Source of the DNA: Candidatus Cloacimonadota bacterium
GTDB taxonomy: Bacteria; Cloacimonadota; Cloacimonadia; Cloacimonadales; WRIO01
Reading direction: 5' to 3'
Assembly (NCBI GenBank): GCA_020532185.1
Contig: JAJBBH010000051.1
Coordinates: 1 to 51,889 of the forward strand
DNA: 51,889 nucleotides
Position numbers and translations under genes: made by a program. Each line of letters begins with the position of its first letter. Within the stretch, counting starts at the first letter, position 1. Positions 1 to 6,430 of this stretch are shown here, piece by piece. The notes beneath the pieces are model-generated. The model ran no database searches. It saw nothing but the letters and a program-made list of their open reading frames with translations, and was not told the DNA's origin.

Positions 1-39
1 GAAACGATTTATACTGGGATAAAACAGTAAATTTGGTCG

Positions 40-106
40 CTTCGCGAAGTGAGCGAGTGAATGAGTGAATGAGTGAACAAGTGAATGAGTGAATGAGTGA
101 ATGAGT
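40..106. repeat. Palindrome followed by octamer tandem repeat
   Basis: A perfect 10-bp palindrome CTTCGCGAAG (40-49) is followed by seven 8-bp units (51-106) of consensus GAATGAGT. The first unit is GAGCGAGT, the fourth GAACAAGT, the other five identical. It is non-coding. The same octamer family (GAACGAGT) occurs in the opposite orientation at the last bases of the window (51873-51888). Confidence 0.85.
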
Positions 107-137
107 TTTTTGGACAAGCACAAGGCGTTGTCCCTAC

Positions 138-161
138 AAACCAAAATCACGATTTTGGTTT
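138..161. repeat. 11-bp inverted repeat
   Basis: The arms at 138-148 and 151-161 are perfectly complementary (AAACCAAAATC and GATTTTGGTTT) with a 2-nt centre. Just upstream GGACAA (about 111-116) and TTGTCC form another short inverted pair. No gene ends nearby, so this belongs to the repeat-rich left end rather than to a terminator. Confidence 0.6.
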
Positions 162-262
162 AATATAATGCTATTTGTGCTGTATTCGTTTTTTTGGCAA
201 ATTATATGTGCCACCCTCATCCAATCAAAACCACTTACCCCCACTGCGACGGAGGAGCAGAA

Positions 263-472
263 AAGTTCGTTCAAGTTCGTTGTCGTTCGCTGTTAAAAAA
301 GTTCGTGTCAGTTCGCTGTAGTTCGCTGTTAAATTGTTCTCTGTGGCTCTCTGTGTTTCTCTGTGGTAAAATCCTTAAAACCTCTTCGTGTTCTTCGTGC
401 CCTTTGTGGTTAAATAAAATGTATCGCCTGCTAATCGGCAAATCTCTGTGGCTCTCTGTGTTTCTCTGTGGT
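263..472. repeat. Degenerate TTCGTT / CTCTGTG repeat cluster
   Basis: From about 263 to 335 there are loosely repeated AGTTCGTT, GTTCGCTGTT and AGTTCGTGTC units. A CTCTGTG-rich unit follows, then a TTCGTG/GTGGTTAAAT unit. A perfect 30-bp direct repeat lies at 338-367 and 443-472, 105 bp apart. The open frame across the region (194-487) is a by-product of the repeats: it has no ribosome binding site and a repeated, biased composition. The same word families occur reversed at 51541-51730. Confidence 0.8.
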
Positions 473-537
473 GAATTAAAAAAATAATAGCCTTCAGATC
501 CGCTCTGAGAGCCTGTTTATAAATTGAACGAAATTTA

Positions 538-580
538 GTTTTTCAAAACCCCCATTTTGTCCTGCGTATTATAGTAGAGG
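538..580 (-). repeat. 43-bp dispersed repeat, copy 1
   Basis: These 43 bases are identical to the reverse complement of 48292-48334. Read on the minus strand the element holds TATAAT (573-568), AGGA (563-560) and ATG (555-553), followed by a six-codon frame (MGVLKN, stop 537-535). The similarity continues more weakly toward about 500 (the CCGCTCTGAGAGCC region against CCGTTCTGAAAGCC in the other copy). Confidence 0.85.
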
Positions 581-768
581 CTTATCATTTTTTAAAAGAA
601 TTTTGTGCGATGAATATTGATTAGTTTTATCAGAACTTCAACGAGATATATTCGTAAACATTATCTTGATTTGTTCTCTTTGATCTCTTTACAGACGCAT
701 AGTGTGTGAAAGCATGGAAAATTAATATTGGGGATTTGATATACTGATCAGGATTTGGGCTAAGATAC
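581..768. other. Non-coding stretch, nothing recognised
   Basis: AT-rich sequence between the 43-bp repeat and the terminator of the 879-3857 operon. I see no reading frame with a ribosome binding site, no tRNA-like fold and no clear promoter. Confidence 0.5.
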
Positions 769-770
769 AA

Positions 771-824
771 AAAGTTGCCCATTCATCCCATATACTTGAT
801 AAAAGTATTGGGACGGGCAACTTT
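771..824 (-). terminator. Intrinsic terminator of the glmM-lipoprotein operon
   Basis: The outer arms AAAGTTGCCC (771-780) and GGGCAACTTT (815-824) enclose an inner stem (787-797 with 803-812). On the minus strand the hairpin is followed by a short T-run. It lies 55 bp past the stop of the lipoprotein gene. Confidence 0.75.
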
Positions 825-878
825 ATTCATATTTTTCTAATAATGCTATTTTGTCTTTTTTATTTGCCTGCTTAAAGT

Positions 879-1913
879 TTAATTGAAGTTTTTTGTAACA
901 AATTCAAGGCTTGTCTCAAAGTTAGGAATAGCACCGCGAATAGGCTTTGCTTGTCCAGTAAGCTCAATTTCATAATAAGTGTTTGGCGATAAAAAGAAAC
1001 CTTCGGCAAAGGTAATTCTCATCTTTTTAACATTAATCCATGAAATGCTATAATTACCTGAGCCAATATTTGTTGTTCCGTCTCTGTAAATGGCATGTTT
1101 AAATGTACTCTGATTAATCTCTTTATCAAAGGTAATTTCTATAGTGCTACCTCTTGTGTATTCTTCTGCAGTATGTGAGATAATTATTACTTCTTCTTCG
1201 TTGATTTGGAGCTCTATTGTGTTTGCCTGTACTGTTTGATTAGCAATTGGATACACAGTTTCGGAACTCGAAGTAGAATAATAATAATCGCCAATTTTAG
1301 TATTGCCAGCAGCATAGATATAAATTTTATCCATTATTGCAGGCAGATTATTGAATTGATATTTGCCATTTGCATCAGTAAAAGTCTGATAATAAGCAGG
1401 AACGAAATCATAATCGAGGACTGCAGCAATAATCTTCATATTTGGCACGGCTTGTAAATCACTTGTCGATGTGCGTGCCCTTACAAAGCCGACGACTTTT
1501 GCGTTAGCTTGATATAGTTCGAAGTCTTCAACCATACTATAATTAAAGTCGCTATTTGTAGGCACATCGACTATTCCAATTTCGCTCAAATCTGGCACAG
1601 TAATATTTTTTAGTTGGGTTGTATAAGCTTCTTTACCAGTAAAAGTTAGCTCATAATCACCTGATACAAGATTTGAAATTGCGTAGTATCCTTTCTTGTC
1701 GGTTGTTGTGCTTTGGCTTTTCCCTTTTACATACCACGACACTGTTATGCCATCAAGTACTTCAGATGTATTTGCATCTCTAACAATGCCATGTATGTGT
1801 CCAATGACTCTGCCATTGTTTTGGTTACTTGGGTCAGTCATAATTTTCTCTTTACAGCTTGTCAAACCAAATAGCATGGTAAAAACAAGTAAGATAAGCA
1901 TAATCTTTTTCAT
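879..1913 (-). CDS. Lipoprotein with CarboxypepD_reg-like and Big_5-like domains
   Basis: A 344-residue exported lipoprotein. Residues 1-20 are a lipoprotein signal with lipobox L-T-S-C, so Cys20 is the expected lipidation site. Residues about 38-112 look like a carboxypeptidase regulatory-like beta-sandwich (G-x-V-x-D...G-x-Y-x-I-x-N-L-x-x-G-x-Y). A second, divergent copy spans about 136-230 (TDANGKYQFNNLPA). The C-terminal 90 residues resemble a bacterial Ig-like Big_5 domain (RGSTIEITFDKEIN, then FFLSPNTYYEIEL). These folds are structural or adhesive and usually found on the cell surface; no catalytic motif is visible. The start has a perfect GGAGG site. It is the last gene of an operon with the 184-residue unknown (9-bp gap) and the phosphohexomutase, and a strong hairpin follows. 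Ligand unknown. Confidence 0.85.
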   Translation of the reverse strand: MKKIMLILLVFTMLFGLTSCKEKIMTDPSNQNNGRVIGHIHGIVRDANTSEVLDGITVSWYVKGKSQSTTTDKKGYYAISNLVSGDYELTFTGKEAYTTQLKNITVPDLSEIGIVDVPTNSDFNYSMVEDFELYQANAKVVGFVRARTSTSDLQAVPNMKIIAAVLDYDFVPAYYQTFTDANGKYQFNNLPAIMDKIYIYAAGNTKIGDYYYSTSSSETVYPIANQTVQANTIELQINEEEVIIISHTAEEYTRGSTIEITFDKEINQSTFKHAIYRDGTTNIGSGNYSISWINVKKMRITFAEGFFLSPNTYYEIELTGQAKPIRGAIPNFETSLEFVTKNFN

Positions 1914-1922
1914 AAGTCCTCC

Positions 1923-2477
1923 TTATATTTTCTTTAAATTATCGATAAAACCATCAGATAGTATACTGTATTCTTCTAAAAAGTAGTATATATGGTTGTC
2001 GATTAGATTTTGGATTTTATGGCTTAAACTTGTATATCCTTCAAAAAAGTCGCCAATTAAGATTTGTGCCAAATCAGTTTTGAAAGATCTTTTATCTGAA
2101 ATAAAGCTGATCTTTATTTTTTCATATGCGTTACGCTCTGATAATGTTCCATTTAGCAGGCTATATACCCATTCCCAGAGGCGATCGGCAGTTGCTCTAT
2201 TGAATGTTTGAGCGTAAAAATGCCAATAGCTTTTTTTTAATATTGCATATATCCAACCACGCTCGAGATGATAGTCGATTATTTCCTTTATTGTATCTTC
2301 TTCATTGGCATATTTTAAGAAAAGCTCTTGCATGCTATTCTTATCTTGATCAAACTTATGCAAATTAGCCCAAATAGTTTTAAATGGGTCAAACTCAATA
2401 CCAATATACTTTCCAAGAGGGCTAATCCAGTAGCCGCAAAACTCGATATTGGCTTTTGTATTTGAAAAGCTTTGCAT
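1923..2477 (-). CDS. Hypothetical protein (184 aa)
   Basis: I do not recognise this protein. It is soluble, with no signal peptide or membrane segment, rich in aromatic residues (Y, F and W throughout), and looks mostly alpha-helical. The middle (about residues 65-115) contains YHLERGWIYAILKKSYWHFYA and a WEWVYSLL stretch. It lies between the phosphohexomutase and the lipoprotein with 9-bp gaps on both sides, so it is surely co-transcribed and is probably a real gene. The start is a little uncertain: GGAG lies about 15 bases upstream of the ATG, farther than usual, and the next Met is not until about residue 49. Function cannot be assigned; a regulator or accessory of envelope precursor synthesis is only a guess from position. 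Confidence 0.7.
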   Translation of the reverse strand: MQSFSNTKANIEFCGYWISPLGKYIGIEFDPFKTIWANLHKFDQDKNSMQELFLKYANEEDTIKEIIDYHLERGWIYAILKKSYWHFYAQTFNRATADRLWEWVYSLLNGTLSERNAYEKIKISFISDKRSFKTDLAQILIGDFFEGYTSLSHKIQNLIDNHIYYFLEEYSILSDGFIDNLKKI

Positions 2478-2486
2478 AATATTTAA

Positions 2487-3857
2487 TCAAATCTCCATCA
2501 GCTTTTTAATTGTTTTGTCGCATAGTTGATCAGCGTCATCTTGAGTTTTTGCTTCAGCGTAAACTCTTATGATAGGTTCAGTTCCAGACTTTCTAATATG
2601 AACCCATTTTTTATCAAAGATATATTTTATTCCATCAGTCGTGTTTTTATCAGTGTCAGGGTAAATCGTGTAAGCATGTTCCATGACTTTATCAAGCTGT
2701 TCGGGCAGTAAATCGAGTTTTTCTTTGGCGATAAAATAATGAGGAATCGACATTACAATTTCAGAGATAGGCTTTAATTCTTCTGCCATGAATGCAAGTA
2801 TCAGAGCCATGCCTGCAATAGCATCTCTGGTATAATGAACGTCTGGGCAGATAATTCCGCCATTTCCTTCACCACCAATTGGGCTTTTTATTTCTTTCAT
2901 CTTTTTGCCGACATTGATCTCTCCAATAGCAGTGCGTATTACAGACACGCCGAACTCTTGAGCAATATCGTCGGAAGCCATCGAAGAGGAGAGATTTGTT
3001 ACAATATCTCCTTTTACTTTTGACAAAACAAACTTTTCAGCCAATAAAAGAGAAAACTCTTCACCAATACATACACCTTTTTCAGACACGATAGCTAATC
3101 TATCACCATCTGGATCAGTTGCAAAACCGATATCTGCATTGTGTTGCTTTACAGCATCTTCGAGCTGAGCCAGATTTTTGTTTAAAGGCTCTGGATTGTG
3201 TGCAAAAATACCAGTTGGTTCACCATTTATTTCAATAACTTCGCAGCCAAGCTCTGTTAGCATTTTCTTTGATATCACGCATCCAGCACCATTTACAGAG
3301 TCTAATACAACTCGGAAATGCTTGCTTCTAATTTGATCTAAACCAATATATGGTATTTCCAAAACCTTGTTAATGTGGTCTTCATTTGCTTTATCATAAG
3401 TTGAAAGCTTGCCTATTTTATCCCAGCTTGTATAGGGGATTGGGTTGTCTATCAGAGTGTAAAACTCTTTTGCAAACTCTGGAAACAAGAACATACCATT
3501 TTGATCAACAAGCTTTAATGCATTCCATTCTGCAGGGTTGTGCGAAGCAGTGATGCATATACCTCCAATTGCTTTGCCTTGAGCCTGTTCGACAGCAAGT
3601 AAAACAGTTGGGGTTGTGGCAATACCAAGATATTGGACATTGACACCGACACTCATAATACCTGATGCAGCTGCATGAAATAGAGCTTCGCCAGTTGTGC
3701 GTGAATCTCTACCAATTATTATATATGGGTTATCGCTTTGATTTTTATTTCTCAAATAGTTGGCTAAATGAGCTGATATTTTAAAAATAAGTTGAGGGTC
3801 CATACCCTTACCAAAAATTCCTCTTACACCCGAAACACTCATCATTAATTTCGACAT
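2487..3857 (-). CDS. glmM: Phosphohexomutase, phosphoglucosamine mutase-like
   Basis: An alpha-D-phosphohexomutase interconverting hexose 6- and 1-phosphates; the most likely reaction is glucosamine-6-P to glucosamine-1-P, feeding UDP-GlcNAc for peptidoglycan and lipid A. At 456 residues it has the usual four-domain length. Visible motifs: TASHNP with catalytic Ser105; the Mg-binding loop DPDGDR (248-253); the sugar-binding loop GGEGNGG (328-334); and the phosphate-binding loop RKSGTEP (422-428). The sugar loop is the form seen in archaeal-type GlmM and some phosphomannomutases rather than the GGEQSGH of typical bacterial GlmM, so substrate identity is less sure than the family. A GGAG site precedes the ATG. 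It heads an operon with two envelope or unknown genes, and a small ORF with a good ribosome binding site overlaps its start by 13 bp. Confidence 0.88.
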   Translation of the reverse strand: MSKLMMSVSGVRGIFGKGMDPQLIFKISAHLANYLRNKNQSDNPYIIIGRDSRTTGEALFHAAASGIMSVGVNVQYLGIATTPTVLLAVEQAQGKAIGGICITASHNPAEWNALKLVDQNGMFLFPEFAKEFYTLIDNPIPYTSWDKIGKLSTYDKANEDHINKVLEIPYIGLDQIRSKHFRVVLDSVNGAGCVISKKMLTELGCEVIEINGEPTGIFAHNPEPLNKNLAQLEDAVKQHNADIGFATDPDGDRLAIVSEKGVCIGEEFSLLLAEKFVLSKVKGDIVTNLSSSMASDDIAQEFGVSVIRTAIGEINVGKKMKEIKSPIGGEGNGGIICPDVHYTRDAIAGMALILAFMAEELKPISEIVMSIPHYFIAKEKLDLLPEQLDKVMEHAYTIYPDTDKNTTDGIKYIFDKKWVHIRKSGTEPIIRVYAEAKTQDDADQLCDKTIKKLMEI

Positions 3858-4000
3858 TTAGTTTCTCCTTTTAATAATATTATTTGATATATTTTGTAAT
3901 AAAACAAGAGTAAAAATTGAGTAATATATTTATCACAATGGCTATAAATCTGCCATATGCATGCATTTTTTAAGTTTCTCTTTAAAGCGAAGTTAATCAT
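3845..4000 (-). CDS. Possible small ORF (51 aa) coupled to glmM
   Basis: A 51-codon frame starting at the ATG at 4000, with GGAGG four bases upstream. It ends inside the first codons of the phosphohexomutase gene (13-bp overlap), an arrangement typical of translational coupling. A good promoter (TTGTCA, 17 bp, TATAAA) lies about 50 bp upstream. The predicted peptide is basic with a hydrophobic middle (FLLLFYYKIYQIILL). I recognise no family. The frame is open further upstream to 4081, but only the 4000 start has a ribosome binding site. It could be a small membrane peptide, a regulatory leader, or chance in AT-rich DNA. Confidence 0.35.
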   Translation of the reverse strand: MINFALKRNLKNACIWQIYSHCDKYITQFLLLFYYKIYQIILLKGETKCRN

Positions 4001-4052
4001 TATTCCTCCATATATTAGTTTTACATATAAAGCTAAAAAGTCAAGTGTTTTT

Positions 4053-4081
4053 TTTATAATATATTTAATTATTACTGACAA
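4053..4081 (-). promoter_or_regulatory. Promoter for the glmM operon
   Basis: On the minus strand TTGTCA (4081-4076), a 17-bp spacer and TATAAA (4058-4053). It is placed to transcribe the small ORF at 4000 and then glmM. Confidence 0.6.
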
Positions 4082-4133
4082 GGCTTTTCATAATAGCAAA
4101 AATAGACTAAATATAGCTAAAGTAAACAAATAT

Positions 4134-4161
4134 TTGACAAAAAGCATAAGTTATTTATTTT
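4134..4161 (+). promoter_or_regulatory. Promoter for meaB
   Basis: TTGACA (4134-4139), a 16-bp spacer, then TATTTT (4156-4161), 30 bp before the meaB ATG at 4192. A TGAGG ribosome binding site follows. It is divergent from the glmM promoter, with about 50 bp between them. Confidence 0.55.
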
Positions 4162-4191
4162 GTATTTGATGAAATAAAGCTGAGGTTAAAT

Positions 4192-5310
4192 ATGAAAAAG
4201 ACAATCAAACCTGAATGGACACCAACAAATGCGGGAGAAGAGTTTGCCACTACAGTATCTCCTGGTATTGAAAAAACTGATTCGCACTCTTTTAATAGAA
4301 GCCATAGACCTATCAAAAAAGCAAAAAAACTAAGTACAGAAGATTATGTTGAAGGGATTTTGAACAATAATCGGACAGTTTTTTCTCGTGCTATTACTCT
4401 TGTAGAAAGCAATTCAGCTCAGCATTTAGAGCAAGCACAAGAAATTATTAGACAAATCTTGGCTCATACAGGAAAGTCTATTAGGATTGGTATCACAGGA
4501 GTACCTGGTGCAGGAAAAAGCACTTTTATCGAGACCTTTGGCTTGTATCTCATCTCACTCGGGTTGAAAGTAGCTGTCTTGGCAATTGATCCAAGCAGTA
4601 CAATATCGAAGGGCAGTATTTTAGGTGATAAAACACGTATGGAAGACTTGTCTAAAAGTGAAAATGCATTTATCAGACCGTCTCCATCGTCAGGTACACT
4701 TGGTGGAGTAAATAGAAAAACACGCGAAACAATTCTTTTGTGCGAAGCAGCTGGTTTTGATGTAATTTTGGTTGAAACTGTCGGTGTTGGACAAAGCGAA
4801 ATAAGTGTACGTTCGATGGTTGACTTCTTTTTGTTAATTCTTATTTCTGGTGCTGGAGATGAGCTTCAAGGAATCAAAAAAGGGGTAATTGAAATAGCTG
4901 ATGCGATCTTAATTAACAAGGCAGATGGAGATAATATCATACGTGCCAAAGCCGCAGCAGCAGAATATAATATGGCATTGCATTATCTTGCAGAGTCAAC
5001 TATGGGCTGGAAAACTCATGCATTTACTTGCTCAGCAAAAGAGAAAACAGGTATTGATAATATTTGGTCAGTAATTAATAAGTTTGAAGAAATTACCAAA
5101 AATAATGGTGTATTTGATGATAGACGACAAGGGCAGCTAATTGAATGGCTTAATTATATGCTTGAAGAACATATAATCAATGAATTCTTTAATAATAAAG
5201 CGGTTAAAGATAGTTTACCTCAAATAACGAAAGACATTTTAAAAGGTAAGCTACCTCCAACCGCTGCAGTCAATTTAGTGCTTGATGCTTATAATAAAAG
5301 TAGATACTAA
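4192..5310 (+). CDS. meaB: Methylmalonyl-CoA mutase-associated GTPase MeaB
   Basis: A G3E-family P-loop GTPase that gates cobalamin loading of, and protects, methylmalonyl-CoA mutase. Visible motifs: Walker A GVPGAGKST (103-111), the MeaB signature DPSSTISKGSILGDKTRM (from Asp133), VETVGVGQSE, and the NKAD guanine-binding motif. At 372 residues it is longer than the usual 310-340; the extra residues are a polar, poorly conserved-looking N-terminus of about 45. In most genomes the gene adjoins the mutase subunits; here it stands alone, with its own promoter and no mutase gene in the window. Its existence implies methylmalonyl-CoA/succinyl-CoA interconversion, a propionate pathway. Its stop overlaps the stop of the convergent aminotransferase gene by 3 bases, so there is no room for a terminator. 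Confidence 0.93.
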   Translation: MKKTIKPEWTPTNAGEEFATTVSPGIEKTDSHSFNRSHRPIKKAKKLSTEDYVEGILNNNRTVFSRAITLVESNSAQHLEQAQEIIRQILAHTGKSIRIGITGVPGAGKSTFIETFGLYLISLGLKVAVLAIDPSSTISKGSILGDKTRMEDLSKSENAFIRPSPSSGTLGGVNRKTRETILLCEAAGFDVILVETVGVGQSEISVRSMVDFFLLILISGAGDELQGIKKGVIEIADAILINKADGDNIIRAKAAAAEYNMALHYLAESTMGWKTHAFTCSAKEKTGIDNIWSVINKFEEITKNNGVFDDRRQGQLIEWLNYMLEEHIINEFFNNKAVKDSLPQITKDILKGKLPPTAAVNLVLDAYNKSRY

Positions 5311-6425
5311 AATACTTTCATAATTGCATCGTACAGATAATCTAAGTCTTCATCTGTATGATAACTTGATGGAGAAAATCTTATTGCACCTGTCTTTTCT
5401 GTTCCCAAAAATTGATGAGCGAGAGGTGCACAAAATAGTCCTACACGGCACTCAATTTGATATTCGTCAAAAAGTATTTGTGCTAAATCTGCATGAGGAA
5501 TGGTTTTATGAACGATAGAGATCAAGTAGCCTTGCCTGTCTGGTCTTTTCGCTCTCAAAACTTTAAACTTGTCAGACTTTGATAAGTCGTCTAATAATCT
5601 AAAAAACCGTTCGTCAGTAAACTGTTTTTTGGGATGATGTTTTAAGCTTGCATTAAGTCCATATACTCCAACAAGGTTTTGAGTACCTGCTTCGAATCTA
5701 TCAGGGTATATTTCAGGCATTTCATACATTGATGATAAGCTGCCTGTGCCTCCATAAATCAAAGGATCTATATCATCAGGATTTTTGGCATAAAAGCCAC
5801 CAATTCCCATAGGACCATAAATACTTTTATGAGCAGTAAAAGCGATAAAATCGACATTCCATTCTTTGCCGAGAATTGTGTTTTGTCCTGCAGATTGTGC
5901 TACATCAAGCATGATTTTTATGTGTGGGAATGCCTTTCGTATACTTTGAATATCTTGCACCAGCCCATTTACATTGCTTTGGTGATTTATAACCATCAGT
6001 CTTGTGTCAGTTCTAACTTGCTCTTTCATTGACTCAATGTCAAGTGTTCCATCTTCAAAAGAATGCAAAAATTCAACACTAATCGCTTTTTCTTCTATCA
6101 AATGATGTAAGCATCTTGTAACTGCGTGATGCTCGAGCTGTGAGATGAGCACATGATCACCTTCACGTAAATATGATTGCAAAATTGTATTTATTGCAGT
6201 AGTAGCATTAGCAGCAAAGAAAATATTGTCTCCGCTATCTACATTCAATAAATCTGCTATTAATTGCCTGGTTTCATATACAGTTTTAGACACACTTAAG
6301 TTCAATTCACCGTAAGTTCTACCATAGTTTCTGCCAATATTATTGACAAAATCTAACATAGCTTCCCCAAGCTCTTTTGGCTTGGGGTAGCTTGTTGCAC
6401 CATTATCAAAATATTTGTTTTTCAT
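5307..6425 (-). CDS. Aminotransferase class V, cysteine desulfurase-like
   Basis: A PLP-dependent fold type I enzyme of the cysteine desulfurase-like family represented by TIGR01977. Visible: the N-terminal YFDNGATSYPKP, the paired histidines (99-100), D174-V-A-Q for the PLP ring, and the Schiff-base lysine Lys200 in TAHKSIYGPMG. Near the C-terminus RVGLFCAPLAH puts Cys332 where the persulfide cysteine of this subfamily would be, followed by GAIRFSPS. Sulfur delivery from cysteine is the probable activity, but this subfamily is less well characterised than IscS/SufS, and no IscU or SufE partner is nearby. Last gene of the mscS operon, 5 bp after the outer-membrane protein; its stop overlaps that of meaB on the other strand. 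Confidence 0.85.
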   Translation of the reverse strand: MKNKYFDNGATSYPKPKELGEAMLDFVNNIGRNYGRTYGELNLSVSKTVYETRQLIADLLNVDSGDNIFFAANATTAINTILQSYLREGDHVLISQLEHHAVTRCLHHLIEEKAISVEFLHSFEDGTLDIESMKEQVRTDTRLMVINHQSNVNGLVQDIQSIRKAFPHIKIMLDVAQSAGQNTILGKEWNVDFIAFTAHKSIYGPMGIGGFYAKNPDDIDPLIYGGTGSLSSMYEMPEIYPDRFEAGTQNLVGVYGLNASLKHHPKKQFTDERFFRLLDDLSKSDKFKVLRAKRPDRQGYLISIVHKTIPHADLAQILFDEYQIECRVGLFCAPLAHQFLGTEKTGAIRFSPSSYHTDEDLDYLYDAIMKVF

Positions 6426-6430
6426 TGTTT

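Noticed and set aside
338-472. CRISPR array
   Set aside because: Only two exact 30-bp copies, spacer far too long, neighbouring words degenerate, and no cas genes in the window.
194-487. 97-codon open frame in the left repeat cluster
   Set aside because: It lies wholly in degenerate repeats, has no ribosome binding site, and its amino acids simply echo the repeat words (repeated CSLWLSVFLCG).
3845-4081. Full 78-codon reading of the frame upstream of glmM
   Set aside because: The start at 4081 overlaps the -35 of the promoter and has no ribosome binding site; only the ATG at 4000 is plausible.
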